Shown here: positions 17,018 through 26,300 of the stretch, piece after piece
How positions within the stretch are numbered: position 1 is the first letter of the stretch
Layout of the letters: every line of letters begins with the position of its first letter
Source of the DNA: Deltaproteobacteria bacterium
Lineage (GTDB): Bacteria > Desulfobacterota > Desulfobacteria > Desulfobacterales > SURF-15
Direction of reading: 5' to 3'
DNA length: 64,000 bases
Assembly: GCA_019309565.1 (NCBI GenBank)
Contig: JAFDFZ010000013.1
Span: 1-64,000, forward strand
Program-made: the position numbers and the translations under genes
Notes under the pieces: generated by a model
Told to the model about the DNA's origin: nothing
The model's input: only the letters and a program-made list of their open reading frames with translations
Databases searched by the model: none

Positions 17018-18283
17018 CTAGCAGCGTTCAACAACTGCGGCAATTCCATGCCCTCCGCCACCGCAGATGGTCTCAAGGCCGTACCGCACGCTTCTTCGCT
17101 TCATTTCGTAAAGAAGCGTCACCATACGCATGGCGCCTGTAGCAGAGATAGGATGTCCTAAAGAAATTCCGGAGCCATTCACGTTCACTTTTGCATCGAG
17201 CTCAGCGCCCGAAATACCCATCAGTTTGGCATCTGCCAGCACCTGTACAGCAAAGGCCTCCTGAATTTCAATAAGATGCATCTGATGGATACTAAGCTCC
17301 GCCTTTTTTAGTGCCTTTTCAACAGAAACCGGTACAGCCGGGTAGGTCAGTGTCGGGTCTGTTGCAGAAACAGCAAAGGACACAATGCGGGCCATGGGAG
17401 AAATTTTCAGTTCTTTGCATTTGGCTTCGCTCATCAGAACCACGGCTGCTGCACCATCATTTTCAGTTGAAGAGTTTCCGGCCGTACACACACCGTCGGT
17501 GTAAACGGCAGGCAGTCTTTTAAGCTTCTCAAGCGAGGTGTCCTTTCTGGGTGGTTCGTCGGTGTCGATCACAAGGGGCTCGCCCTTAACCTGCGGTACC
17601 GTTACCGGTACGATCTCTTGCTTGAACTTGCCTGAAGCGATTGCCTCACATGCCTTGCGATGGCTTCGAAGAGCCCACTCATCGGCCTGCTGCCGGGATA
17701 TGTTTTCATTTCTTGCTGCAGCTTCGGCCCAGGACATCATGGAGTTAAGTTCCCCAAACCTCTCAATGGGCTGTGACATGACCCGGGCCCTGGCGATACG
17801 ATCAAAGAACGGAATACCCCACATGGAAAGCGCCCCATGGCCCTTTGCCATAAAGCCCCACCTGGGGTCCGTTCTGCCGCCGACCCCCCATTTGATGAAC
17901 TCACCTGGAATGTAAAACTCGGTGCGACTCATGCTTTCAACCCCGCCTGCAACAATAATATCGGCTTGTCCGCTTAGGATTTTCATGGCTCCAAAACAGA
18001 TGGCATCCAGCCCCGAGCAGCACCGGCGATCAAGTGTAATGCCCGGTATCTCAACCGGCCAATCAGCCTTAAGCAAGGACATCCGGGCAATATTCACAGA
18101 CTCGCCGTTCTGGTAAGACTGTCCCATGATAACTTCATCGATTTTTTCAGCACTCACGCCTGCTCTCTTGATCACTTCGTTTAAAACCACTGCACCAAGC
18201 TCATAGGCCGTCACCTCACGCAATGCCCCAAGGTAACGCCCGATGGGTGTTCGCACCGCACTTACGATCACAGCTTTATCCAT
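17018..18283 (-). CDS. acetyl-CoA C-acyltransferase (thiolase)
   Basis: 421-residue thiolase II-type enzyme, either condensing acetyl-CoA to acetoacetyl-CoA or cleaving 3-ketoacyl-CoA in beta-oxidation. The N-terminus AVIVSAVRTPIGRYLGAL is canonical. The nucleophile is C88 in RRCCSGLDA, followed by NVNGSGISLGHPISATGA and the second catalytic Cys in CGGGGHG near the C-terminus. It is about 25 residues longer than standard thiolases, with extra sequence around residues 125-175. No other fatty-acid gene is adjacent, so direction of use cannot be told. It is divergent from a nitroreductase gene, 98 bp apart. Confidence 0.93.
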   Translation of the reverse strand: MDKAVIVSAVRTPIGRYLGALREVTAYELGAVVLNEVIKRAGVSAEKIDEVIMGQSYQNGESVNIARMSLLKADWPVEIPGITLDRRCCSGLDAICFGAMKILSGQADIIVAGGVESMSRTEFYIPGEFIKWGVGGRTDPRWGFMAKGHGALSMWGIPFFDRIARARVMSQPIERFGELNSMMSWAEAAARNENISRQQADEWALRSHRKACEAIASGKFKQEIVPVTVPQVKGEPLVIDTDEPPRKDTSLEKLKRLPAVYTDGVCTAGNSSTENDGAAAVVLMSEAKCKELKISPMARIVSFAVSATDPTLTYPAVPVSVEKALKKAELSIHQMHLIEIQEAFAVQVLADAKLMGISGAELDAKVNVNGSGISLGHPISATGAMRMVTLLYEMKRRSVRYGLETICGGGGHGIAAVVERC

Positions 18284-18381
18284 GTGCTCTATCTCCTCTC
18301 ATAATGGAAAGATCTGTTTACAAATCAACCCAAAAATTGTAGAAACCCCAAAACAAATCCAATCTTAAAGGAGGCTTTCTT

Positions 18382-18966
18382 GTGATTCAAGAGTTAGTTT
18401 GCAAAAACAGAAGCTATCGCCGATTCCATCAGGATTCTCCAATCGATATGGATACGCTAAAAGAACTGGTTGAGCTTGCTCGCATTTCATCATCCGGGGG
18501 AAACAGACAACCGCTTAAATACATTTTATCATGCGATCCTGAAACAAATGCCGTCATTTTCGATCAACTTACATGGGCGGCCGCATTAAAGGATTGGCAG
18601 GGCCCAGCAGAGGGGGAAAGACCCGCTGCCTATGTCATTGTTCTGGAAGATTCCACCATCGGCAAAGCCGGTGTGGATCATGGTATTGCCTGTACAAACC
18701 TCCTTCTTGGAGCGGTTGAAAGAGGCCTGGGTGGGTGCATGCTCGGTACGATCAAGAAAAAGGAACTGCGCCAGGCGCTGGGTATTGTAGAGAGATACGA
18801 GATCCTTCTTGTAGTGGCTTTGGGAAAACCAAAGGAAATCGTGAAGCTAGAGGAGCTTGAGCCAGGAGGCGATACCCGATATTGGCGAGATGAAAATCAG
18901 GTTCATCACGTGCCCAAACGAAAACTTGAAGAGATTATTGTTAAGGAATATACTTCTTTGGATTGA
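18382..18966 (+). CDS. nitroreductase family protein
   Basis: 194-residue FMN-binding nitroreductase-fold protein. CKNRSYRRF.QD is the FMN phosphate-binding RS.R motif, RISSSGGNRQP follows at about 33-43, and GVDHGIACTNLLLGAVERGLGGCML is the second conserved block. Family members reduce nitro compounds, quinones or flavins with NAD(P)H; the physiological substrate is unknown. The start is GTG at 18382 with a perfect aaaggagg site. The 3' flank is followed by about 800 bp of repeat and gene remnants. Confidence 0.9.
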   Translation: MIQELVCKNRSYRRFHQDSPIDMDTLKELVELARISSSGGNRQPLKYILSCDPETNAVIFDQLTWAAALKDWQGPAEGERPAAYVIVLEDSTIGKAGVDHGIACTNLLLGAVERGLGGCMLGTIKKKELRQALGIVERYEILLVVALGKPKEIVKLEELEPGGDTRYWRDENQVHHVPKRKLEEIIVKEYTSLD

Positions 18967-19044
18967 ACCGAAACAGCGAGCCCTATTGAATTGCGCTTTG
19001 CGCACCCCTGCGGGGATTCAACAGGGCGAGCGCATTCCCCCTTA

Positions 19045-19132
19045 AGCTTGTCGAAGTGAATTGGGCTTCGCGCCATAGGCTACGAGCCCAAAAAGGGCAA
19101 AGATCCCGATTTTCGGGGCTGCAGGGTCTTCA
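19045..19132 (+). repeat. dispersed intergenic repeat, copy 2
   Basis: About 88 bp sharing long blocks with 48523-48610: agcttgtc, ttgggctt, cataggcta, agggc.aagatcccg, gggtcttcaa. A third, inverted and more diverged copy is at 4768-4835. Short inverted repeats inside (gggctt/aagccc-like and gatcccgat/ttcggggct) suggest secondary structure. Non-coding. Confidence 0.65.
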
Positions 19133-19290
19133 ATTTTAGCAAGCGTCAACGGGGGATGCATGCTTCGCCATGCGGACACTGCAAGGCGAAGCACACTGGC
19201 AATTAGTCTGCTAGAAACGTGAAGAGCTGGATAGACAAAAATATTCGGACTTGGAAGACTACCGATTTGAAGCAGGTAAGTAGTTTATTT

Positions 19291-19505
19291 TTAAAATCTG
19301 TTCTCAACGTCGAACTTCTTTAAGAATGCTCTGAGGAGATCTTTCCATGTGACGATTCCCTCAATTTCACTATCTGGCGAAACCACAGGAAGATAAGAAC
19401 ATTCTGTTTTAACAACAGTCTTGTTGCATCATATATAGTTGCTTCTTTGTATTGATCGGAGTCGCCAACATTCATTATAACACAAGAGGCAGAAAGAGCA
19501 GGAAC
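19291..19505 (-). pseudogene. CBS-domain protein remnant, frameshifted
   Basis: Minus-strand translation gives VPALSASCVIMNVGD, then EATIYDATRLLLKQN in one frame and SYLPVVSPDSEIEGIVTWKD followed by LLRAFLKKF in the next frame, ending at TAA (19291-19293). Together they form one CBS domain, a nucleotide-sensing module. The break is near 19396-19401; adding a single T would restore QNVSYLPVV. An in-frame stop lies just upstream of VPAL, so the 5' part is also gone. It may be a true decayed gene, or partly a sequencing error. Confidence 0.6.
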
Positions 19506-19773
19506 TCATTCTATAGATGAAAAATTAAAATCAAGATTTTAAATAGGAGTGAATAGCTGATTTTTATGCTTCGTGTCGCTGCCTCAATTTACAGAAGCAA
19601 AAATAAGTTGCAATGACGCATTTGACACCGGAATTGCGACTTCAGGCCCGTTTGAGCATAGCTCACCTGTCTGCGTGCATCAGCGCCTTGACTTCTATAC
19701 AAAGGTTCCATATCATTATCACATTGAAATTAAAGTGTATATTGCTGTTTACAAACAAAACAAGCGCAGGTAG

Positions 19774-21258
19774 ATGAAAGCAGCCCAAGTTCCAAAGGCC
19801 CTTGAAGATGCAAAGAATCGGCTTCCAGCCCCGGCCATCAACTCAAAAGATGCAGAAGAAAAAGTCAAGCCGTTTCGGCTGGTAAAGTATTTTTCTTTTA
19901 CCAGTATTGTCGTCATATTTCTTGGAATCATGGCCCTTTCTTTGCTTAACACCAACTATGCAAGAACCCTGCAGCACAAGAAAAGCGAAGAGTATGCAAA
20001 GGTGCTTGTTGAAAACCTCAACCACCAGATCTTCATTCAATTTGTTCTTCCGGTTCTGCTGCGATATGGTAAAATTCAGTTAAGGGAAGAAGATCAATAT
20101 CGGAGAATGGATCAAGTGGTAAGGAACACCCTCTATAGTCTGAAGGTCGATTCTTTGAAAGTCTACGACTTAAACAATGTCATTATTTACAGCCTGGACA
20201 AGGAAATGACCGGCAAGAAGGGGCTGGGAGGGGAGGAATACAAGGCGGCACTTTCGGGCAAATACACATCCATACTGGACCGTGAGGGGCATTTTCTTGA
20301 AATTTTTTTCGGCCTGCCCAAACAGGTCAAGCTCATTACATTTGCTCCATTTCGTGCGGAGTTTCAGGTGTCCAGAATTACAGGCCCCGTGCTGGGAGTA
20401 TTCGAGATCGTACAGGACTTATCCGATGATTATAAGACGATTTTCTGGTTCCAAATCCGGGTGATCATCACAAGCACCCTTGTGATGAGTGTGCTGTTTG
20501 TTGTGCTTCTTTTCCTGGTGAAAAGAGGAGAGGCTTTTTTTGAAAAGCGGGCGGAGGAAAGACTTCGACTAAAAGAGCAGTTAAGCCGGGCGGAGAGATT
20601 ATCCTCACTTGGTGAAATGGCGGCAAAGATATCCCACGAAATTCGAAATCCACTTGGAATCATAAAAAGTTCCGCCGCACTGCTTAAGAAAAAAATGCAG
20701 CAGTTGGATCCTTCGAATACCGTTCCGGATGTCATCGTCGAAGAAACAAATCGGCTCAACAACATTATCACCGATTTTTTTAACTATGCCAAACCAAGAA
20801 CCCTGAATTTAACCCCGTGCCATGTTCAAGAGGTACTCCAAAAGAACCTCACTTTTTTGGCTCCGCAGATTGAAGAGCAGGGTTATCGCATTGAAACCCG
20901 TTACGGGGAGAACATTCCGGAAATTATGGCCGATTCATCATTGCTCTACCAGGCATTTCTGAACATCTTGATGAATTCAATGCAGGCCATGCCAGAGGGG
21001 GGGGACATTCAGATTGAAGCCATTGCTGCAAACGGAGCCATCCACATTACTTTTGAAGACAGTGGGGAAGGCATTGCCGAAGAGATACTGGAGAAAATCT
21101 GGGAACCCTTTTACACCACCAAAGAAAAAGGTACCGGTCTCGGGCTGGGTATTGTCAAGAATATCATAGAATCTCACGGGGGCAATATTCAGGTGGAAAA
21201 TCGCAAAACAGGCGGTGCTCGCGTGATTATTGCCCTGCCGATTCAACAGGGGACATAG
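19774..21258 (+). CDS. sensor histidine kinase, NtrB-like
   Basis: 494-residue membrane histidine kinase. There are two membrane segments (about residues 37-57 and 230-250) with a roughly 170-residue periplasmic sensor between them. A short linker leads to the HisKA domain with phospho-acceptor H288 (KISHEIRNPLG), and then the HATPase domain with N-box NILMNSMQAMPEG, DSGEGI and TKEKGTGLGLGIV. The signal sensed is unknown. It precedes the sigma-54 response regulator by 4 bp and the two surely form a two-component system. The ribosome site is weak (caggtag). Confidence 0.93.
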   Translation: MKAAQVPKALEDAKNRLPAPAINSKDAEEKVKPFRLVKYFSFTSIVVIFLGIMALSLLNTNYARTLQHKKSEEYAKVLVENLNHQIFIQFVLPVLLRYGKIQLREEDQYRRMDQVVRNTLYSLKVDSLKVYDLNNVIIYSLDKEMTGKKGLGGEEYKAALSGKYTSILDREGHFLEIFFGLPKQVKLITFAPFRAEFQVSRITGPVLGVFEIVQDLSDDYKTIFWFQIRVIITSTLVMSVLFVVLLFLVKRGEAFFEKRAEERLRLKEQLSRAERLSSLGEMAAKISHEIRNPLGIIKSSAALLKKKMQQLDPSNTVPDVIVEETNRLNNIITDFFNYAKPRTLNLTPCHVQEVLQKNLTFLAPQIEEQGYRIETRYGENIPEIMADSSLLYQAFLNILMNSMQAMPEGGDIQIEAIAANGAIHITFEDSGEGIAEEILEKIWEPFYTTKEKGTGLGLGIVKNIIESHGGNIQVENRKTGGARVIIALPIQQGT

Positions 21259-21262
21259 AGAG

Positions 21263-22645
21263 ATGGACACGGTGTTGATCGTTGACGATGAGAAAAATTA
21301 TCCACCCATTATTGCAGCCGTTCTGCAGGATGAAGGATATGAAACCCTTATGGCATACAGCGGCCAGGAGGCGCTCAATATCCTGGAACGCTCTGATGTG
21401 GATTTGGTGCTTACAGATATGAAGATGCCGGGTATAAGCGGTATTGAGCTTCTTGAGAGAATCAAGGCAAGAGATCCGGATCTTCCCGTGATTATGATGA
21501 CGGCTTACGGAACAGTTGAAAAAGCCGTTGAGGCCATGCAAAAGGGGGCGTACAGCTATATACTGAAGCCGTTTGATAACGAACGGCTTGTGTTATATGT
21601 GAATAAGGCCAATGAAATGTACCGGGTGGTCAAGGAAAACCGGCAGCTTAGGGACGAAATAGAATCGAAATACCAGTTTGGTAATATCATCGGTAAAAGC
21701 AAAGCGATGAGGGAGGTTTTTGAGGCTATCCGTAAGGTCGCCCCCACCAGTGCCACTGTATTGATTGAAGGAGAAAGCGGCACCGGTAAGGAGTTGGTTG
21801 CAAAATCCATTCATTTTAACAGCCCTCGCCGAGAAAAAGCATATCTTGCGGTAAACTGCTCGGCGCTGGCCGAAAGCCTGCTTGAAAGCGAACTGTTCGG
21901 TCACGAAAGAGGGGCATTTACCGGTGCGGTGTCCATGAAAAAAGGAAGGTTTGAGTTGGCCGACGGGGGCACCCTTTTTCTGGATGAGATCGGTGATCTC
22001 TCTCTGAGCTTACAGGTGAAACTGCTTCGGGTGCTTCAGGAAAAAGTCTTTGAACGAGTCGGGGGCGTGAAACCGATTTCTGTGGACATCCGCTTCATTG
22101 CTGCAACCAATAAAAACCTCAAGGCCGAGGTCGATGCAGGAAGATTCCGAGAGGATCTCTATTTTCGGCTGGATGTGGTTCATATCGGACTGCCGCCTTT
22201 AAGGGAACGCACAGAAGATATCCCTTTATTGATACATCACTTTATGGAAAAATACGCAAAAGAGCGAATATCGGATATTCCCGTCACCGGCATCGATCCG
22301 AGCGCCAAGCGCTTGTTTTATGAATACAGCTGGCCTGGAAACGTTCGTGAATTGGAAAATGTAATCGAACGGGCCATGATCCTATGTTCTGATAGTGTTA
22401 TCCGGGAGGAGGATCTGCCAAAGTACATGAAAGAAAAAGTTGGCAGCACGCTGCCCCTGGACGGTATCCCGGAAGGCGGCAGCCTGTATGATACGCTTGC
22501 GATGGTGGAAAAGCGAATGATCGAGTCGGCATTGAAGCGTGCCAATTATGTCCAGTCTCATGCTGCGGAATTACTTGGAATCGGTAAAAGCGGCCTGAAT
22601 CAGAAAATAAAAAAATACAAAATGAACGTGGCTTCAAAGGAGTGA
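21263..22645 (+). CDS. sigma-54-dependent response regulator, NtrC family
   Basis: 460-residue regulator that activates RNA polymerase-sigma54. The receiver domain has acidic residues D8/D9 and phospho-acceptor D52 (LTDMKMPG). The AAA+ domain has Walker A GESGTGKE, the sigma-54 contact loop GAFTGA, Walker B LFLDEIGD and arginine finger region FRLDVV. The C-terminal Fis-type helix-turn-helix ends [17 protein letters not shown]. The ATG at 21263 was chosen because agagag lies 4 bp after the kinase stop. Regulated promoters are not evident. The 3' end overlaps the convergent TPR gene by 12 bp. Confidence 0.95.
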   Translation: MDTVLIVDDEKNYPPIIAAVLQDEGYETLMAYSGQEALNILERSDVDLVLTDMKMPGISGIELLERIKARDPDLPVIMMTAYGTVEKAVEAMQKGAYSYILKPFDNERLVLYVNKANEMYRVVKENRQLRDEIESKYQFGNIIGKSKAMREVFEAIRKVAPTSATVLIEGESGTGKELVAKSIHFNSPRREKAYLAVNCSALAESLLESELFGHERGAFTGAVSMKKGRFELADGGTLFLDEIGDLSLSLQVKLLRVLQEKVFERVGGVKPISVDIRFIAATNKNLKAEVDAGRFREDLYFRLDVVHIGLPPLRERTEDIPLLIHHFMEKYAKERISDIPVTGIDPSAKRLFYEYSWPGNVRELENVIERAMILCSDSVIREEDLPKYMKEKVGSTLPLDGIPEGGSLYDTLAMVEKRMIESALKRANYVQSHAAELLGIGKSGLNQKIKKYKMNVASKE

Positions 22646-23323
22646 CTGAACCGATTCTTTAACCAGTTCGATATAGATCGAATCGGGGTGATTCGATAAT
22701 ATATTGTCAAACGCTTCTTTGCTCTTCTCTTGCTGGCCTGTCTTTGCATAGAGCCTGCCCAGTTGATAGAGCGCCTCGTCTTTCAAAAACTCCATGGGGG
22801 AAGATGCCACCTGTTCAAAGTATTTGATTGCGGTCTTGTAGTCTTTCTTGGCTTCATAAGCATAGCCCAGACTGATTTGTATAAACAGGCTGATCGACGG
22901 ATCCTCGTGAAAGGCCTCTAGCGCCTTTAGGTAATTTTCGATGGCTGTATTGAAATCGCCCGTGTCATAGCTTAAGTTTGCATACATCACCCGGGCGAGT
23001 TTGCCCCCATGGTATCTCGAATACTTTTCCGCCACTGTTTGAAGCGCCTGCTTGACGTCATCAACAAGATCCGCCTTGTCTGAACGATTTTCATCATACC
23101 GGCTCATGGCTTTTTCCAGCAAATCGAATGCCTGGTTTTCCCGCCAGTTTGCATAAACATGAACGGCGGAAATAATAAGCACGACGAAAACCAGGGCCCC
23201 AAGGCCATAAAGAAGCTGGCTCCGATGTGCCTTGGCAAATCGAATCATTTTACCTGCAAAGGTGATAAACTCATCCGGTTCTTTCAACAGCTCTTTGCGG
23301 GTTACTCGTTTCTTTTTCGCCAT
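22634..23323 (-). CDS. membrane-anchored TPR protein, YfgM/BamD-helper-like
   Basis: 229-residue protein with a basic N-terminus, one membrane segment (about 35-58, LLYGLGALVFVVLIISAVHVY) and a periplasmic part with four TPR units (GDFNTAIENYLKALE, SLGYAYEAKKDYKTAIKYFE, YQLGRLYAKTGQQEKSKEAF). This matches the YfgM/DUF2133 architecture, an ancillary SecYEG-chaperone protein. Assignment to YfgM is by architecture only. A gaggtt site precedes the ATG. Confidence 0.85.
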   Translation of the reverse strand: MAKKKRVTRKELLKEPDEFITFAGKMIRFAKAHRSQLLYGLGALVFVVLIISAVHVYANWRENQAFDLLEKAMSRYDENRSDKADLVDDVKQALQTVAEKYSRYHGGKLARVMYANLSYDTGDFNTAIENYLKALEAFHEDPSISLFIQISLGYAYEAKKDYKTAIKYFEQVASSPMEFLKDEALYQLGRLYAKTGQQEKSKEAFDNILSNHPDSIYIELVKESVQSLL

Positions 23324-23437
23324 TTAACCTCCATAAAACAGTTAATTTGAACTGAGATATATCAAAAAGTTGAACCTCCCATTAGTCATATGCGATCTTA
23401 CATGCCGGAAAGGTTCGGCTTAGGTGTCGGCAATTCC

Positions 23438-23908
23438 TTACCATACCAGAGATTTATGTATCCATCCCTTGTCTCCATCGGCATGCTCGATATGAAACCA
23501 GTTGCCCTTGCGTTCGATAACCTTAAAGGGAATTCCCTCCCCCACAGTAAATTCTATGGGGTATTTGGTTCCGGGTCCGGCTCGAATGTTACATTTCTTC
23601 TTCCTTGTAATGACCGTTGACATTTTGCGTAGCAGCGATTTGTGAATCCAGCCTTCGTCACCTTCAAAATCCCGAAACAAATACCAGGAACCTGATTTTT
23701 TCAACACCTGAACCGGATAGTACTTCTCTACCTGCCAGATCCAATCGTACTGTTTACCAGGCCCGGAACGAACATTGGCTTTTGGTACTGAAACCGCATA
23801 TCGTTCACCATGGGCCAGATGATATCCCAGGCAGATAAAAACAACCAAAAAACACAACCATCTCTTTATCTTCCGAAAAACCGTTCCTTTGCTGGCCTGG
23901 TAATTCAT
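23438..23908 (-). CDS. exported protein with two bacterial SH3 domains
   Basis: About 156 residues. A signal peptide (RWLCFLVVFICLGYHLAHG) is followed by two SH3b repeats of about 55 residues. Both contain the N.R.GPG motif (NVRSGPGKQYDWIW, NIRAGPGTKYPIEF) and end GWIHKSL. SH3b proteins bind cell-wall peptides or proteins in the periplasm. The start is uncertain: ATG at 23908 is used although no clear ribosome site is seen. A longer frame from 23995 would overlap the radical SAM gene by 35 bp and put 29 residues ahead of the signal peptide. Confidence 0.8.
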   Translation of the reverse strand: MNYQASKGTVFRKIKRWLCFLVVFICLGYHLAHGERYAVSVPKANVRSGPGKQYDWIWQVEKYYPVQVLKKSGSWYLFRDFEGDEGWIHKSLLRKMSTVITRKKKCNIRAGPGTKYPIEFTVGEGIPFKVIERKGNWFHIEHADGDKGWIHKSLVW

Positions 23909-23960
23909 GGTGGAATTAGATTTGTAAGCCGAATGGTTGCATCCGGCAGAATTTCTTTCT

Positions 23961-24896
23961 CTACCATAGTACAAACACCCTTCTGGGCCTGTCAAGTCTC
24001 GTGATACCTTCTTTTTTGGCCTCCTCTACAGCGGTTTCATATTCCTTTGATGAAATGGGAACCGCCAATTCCTTTATTTCCGAGGCGCGGCCGCATGGTC
24101 GGTACTGAGACATAATGTTCACGTAACTATTGGGGGATAATTCTTTTGCGATGAATCTCATTACCTCCCGTGTTCCTGCCAGAGCATTTGGCAGAACCAG
24201 ATGGCGAATCAAAAGGCCGCGTTGTGCAATCCCGGATGAATCCATCACAAGATCACCCACCTGCCGGTGCATCTCTATGAGCGCCTTGCGAGCCACCTCG
24301 GAGTAATCCGGGGCATCACAGGTTCGACGGGAAACCTCAGGGGCCCAGAATTTGAAGTCCGGCATGTATATATCGAAAACCCCTTCAAGAAGCTTCAGAG
24401 TCGAGACTCGGTCATAAGCACCGGTATTGTATACCAGCGGAACCCTCAGACCTTCGCGGATCGCTATTTCAAGCGCGGCCAGTATCTGACTCACCACATG
24501 GGAAGGAGTGACAAAGTTGATGTTGTGGCATCCGGTGTTTTGCAAGGCAATCATCATCTGTGCCAACGTATCGTTGGACACTTCTTCACCGTGGCCTTCA
24601 TGGCTGATGTCGTAATTCTGGCAAAAGTTGCACATCAGATTGCAGTGAGTAAAGAATATTGTTCCTGAGCCTTTTCTTCCAACCAGTGGGGCTTCCTCTC
24701 CAAAATGGGGGTTGTAACTTGAGACATAGGCTTTGTCCGCTGTTTTGCAAACTCCTGTTTCACCGGAAAGCCGATCAACCTTGCATTTCCTGGGACAAAG
24801 GGTACACGACTTCAACCGTTTGTAAGCGACTTCGATTTTCTGTGCAAGTATTCCTTTTTCGAATGTTTCAAGATAGACAGGTCGAAATTCTGACAT
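23961..24896 (-). CDS. radical SAM protein, PflA/AmmeMemoRadiSam-like
   Basis: 311-residue radical SAM enzyme. An N-terminal cysteine group (C31, C34, C38, C50; CTLCPRKCKV...TGVC) precedes the SAM-cluster motif THCNLMCNFC (C85, C89, C92). This arrangement is that of the pyruvate formate-lyase activating enzyme-like proteins that act on unknown partners. The strand pattern (LPLVYNTGAYDR, FDIYMPDFKFW) follows the family. No glycyl radical enzyme is adjacent, so its target is not known. It is followed after 29 bp by the Fur-FeoA gene upstream on the same strand, suggesting one operon. Confidence 0.9.
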   Translation of the reverse strand: MSEFRPVYLETFEKGILAQKIEVAYKRLKSCTLCPRKCKVDRLSGETGVCKTADKAYVSSYNPHFGEEAPLVGRKGSGTIFFTHCNLMCNFCQNYDISHEGHGEEVSNDTLAQMMIALQNTGCHNINFVTPSHVVSQILAALEIAIREGLRVPLVYNTGAYDRVSTLKLLEGVFDIYMPDFKFWAPEVSRRTCDAPDYSEVARKALIEMHRQVGDLVMDSSGIAQRGLLIRHLVLPNALAGTREVMRFIAKELSPNSYVNIMSQYRPCGRASEIKELAVPISSKEYETAVEEAKKEGITRLDRPRRVFVLW

Positions 24897-24925
24897 AACC
24901 TTAACCGTTTCTTAACCAACCGCGT

Positions 24926-25651
24926 TCAACTCGGCTCGTTTGCAGATGAGAGATCTCCACCCTCGCCGAGCTGTCTGGTCATGATTTTCTGGGCCAGCCC
25001 GCGCCCAAGAACATATCTGCGCCCGCCAGCGGCGATCACCATTTGGCCCCTGCCCTGATTGGTAAGCACTTCGATTTCATCTCCCACCCTAAGCCCCATG
25101 CTCATCAAGCGAAGTCGAGAAGCCGTTCCTCCCGTAAATTCCTCGATGATAAGCCGCTCTCCTTGTTTTGCCGTGATAAGCGGCATCAGACGTACTCGCT
25201 GTTTCAGACACTGGAAGCAGATCCCGTAGATTTCCATTTTATGCTGGAGCATCAAAAATCCCTTTGCCGCAGCAATCTGCACTTGAAGCCTTTCAAGATC
25301 CTCGTCGCTGAATTCGATGATCTTTTGGCATTTTGTGCAGATGAGATGGTCATGATGATGTCCAAGGTGCCTGTGTTCGTAGCGAACCTGCCCATTGTTG
25401 AATCGATTTTTCTGTGCGAAACCGAAGCGGCACATCAACCGAAGCGTATCTCTTACGAACTCCGTGCTATAATTATGCCCGTAATTGCGCAAAATATCCA
25501 CAAGCTCCGAGGTGGTGATATGCCGTTCGGTTTTAAGAAAGGCTTCCAGAACATTGTACCGATCTTCAAACGCATCGATGTTTTCTTGCTGAAATAATTT
25601 TTTGAGCTGCTCCTTTTCCTGATGATGAATCGGTTTCATAACAGATTCCAT
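24926..25651 (-). CDS. Fur-family regulator fused to a FeoA domain
   Basis: 241 residues. The N-terminal Fur winged helix (about 15-90) is followed by the dimerisation part with HHHDH at 98-102 and two CxxC pairs (C105/C108, C145/C148) for structural zinc. The C-terminal SH3-like FeoA domain spans about 155-228 (GGTASRLRLMSMGLRVGDEIEVL, GRRYVLGRGLAQKI). Fur represses genes in response to iron; FeoA normally modulates the FeoB Fe2+ channel. The fusion could link transcription to a small ligand or to FeoB, but no feoB is in the window. The start may be ATG at 25651 or 25639. Confidence 0.9.
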   Translation of the reverse strand: MESVMKPIHHQEKEQLKKLFQQENIDAFEDRYNVLEAFLKTERHITTSELVDILRNYGHNYSTEFVRDTLRLMCRFGFAQKNRFNNGQVRYEHRHLGHHHDHLICTKCQKIIEFSDEDLERLQVQIAAAKGFLMLQHKMEIYGICFQCLKQRVRLMPLITAKQGERLIIEEFTGGTASRLRLMSMGLRVGDEIEVLTNQGRGQMVIAAGGRRYVLGRGLAQKIMTRQLGEGGDLSSANEPS

Positions 25652-25817
25652 ATGAATTTCAAAAGATTGCTTGCCGTGGATGGTGCGTTGGATTCTGAAC
25701 TTCTAAGGCCTATCATTGCGCTGTTCCAGTGTTCCGGACATTCAAGCAGCCCCAAAGCTCCTGTGTTCGAGGGTTGGTAACAATCAAAACGAAATGTGAT
25801 CCAATGGAACGACCTGC

Positions 25818-26063
25818 TCAACCGGTCGGGCCCGGAATTTCGTAAGTGGTACAGGTTCCTCCGGAACACCTTCTGGTTTGCGTTTTCGGGCCGGATGCAC
25901 GATCCGACGTCCCTCTCATGCAATAATTGGTAACGCTCACGACGCGTTCAAAATTTTCAGACTTGCATCTGGGACAATTCATTTCAACATTGTCTTCTTC
26001 GTTTAGTATCAGAAGTTCAAATATATCCTGACACTTACAGCAACGAAACTCATATATCGGCAT
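25818..26063 (-). CDS. FmdB-family zinc ribbon protein
   Basis: 81-residue protein starting MPIYEFRCCKCQDIFE with C8/C9, C11 and a second knuckle CPRC (about 30-33), the classic FmdB zinc ribbon. The tail has further cysteines (C48, C66, C71) in a low-complexity region. Originally named as a regulator of formamidase genes, the family has no settled function. cgggag lies about 7 bp before the ATG. Some relatives in this phylum carry selenocysteine in the knuckle; this one has only Cys there. Confidence 0.85.
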   Translation of the reverse strand: MPIYEFRCCKCQDIFELLILNEEDNVEMNCPRCKSENFERVVSVTNYCMRGTSDRASGPKTQTRRCSGGTCTTYEIPGPTG

Positions 26064-26093
26064 GGCTATTCTCCCGGCATCGATTCAATATGC

Positions 26094-26114
26094 TTAGGCA
26101 CTTTAGATCACTTA
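26094..26114. repeat. second copy of a 21-bp repeat arm
   Basis: Identical over 21 bases to the right arm (4672-4692) of the palindromic repeat downstream of proS; the core is ggcactttagatcactta. Flanks differ. A 9-bp inverted repeat ctttgaaaa/ttttcaaag lies further on at 26170-26198. Confidence 0.55.
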
Positions 26115-26300
26115 CAACTGAGTGCTTCTTTCAACTGTCCTTAAAGGGGCAGCTTTTTCCAGGCTTAATCTTTGAAAAAGTGCAAATTCTTTTCAAAGCA
26201 GTACCAAAATTACCTGAAACGTATTTCTTATGATTCATATTAACAGGATTGTCAAGAAAAGGGAATGATCTCTAAGGCTTCATTGGAATTTTTGCTGCTC

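Larger units (their letters stand above)
18967..19773. other. 807-bp non-coding region with repeat and decayed gene
   Basis: Holds a dispersed repeat (19045-19132), a CBS-domain remnant on the minus strand (19291-19505) and a 66-codon plus-strand open frame directly before the histidine kinase start that lacks a ribosome site and family resemblance. No intact gene is seen. Confidence 0.6.

Noticed and set aside
18857-19045. 62-codon frame over the nitroreductase 3' end
   Set aside because: Overlaps a good gene in another frame and ends in the dispersed repeat.
19573-19773. 66-codon gene ending directly before the histidine kinase
   Set aside because: GTG start without ribosome site, no family resemblance, and composition like the surrounding decayed DNA.
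25818-25820. UGA at the end of FmdB as another Sec codon
   Set aside because: Sequence after the UGA shows no conserved zinc-ribbon or other family pattern; an ordinary stop is more likely.
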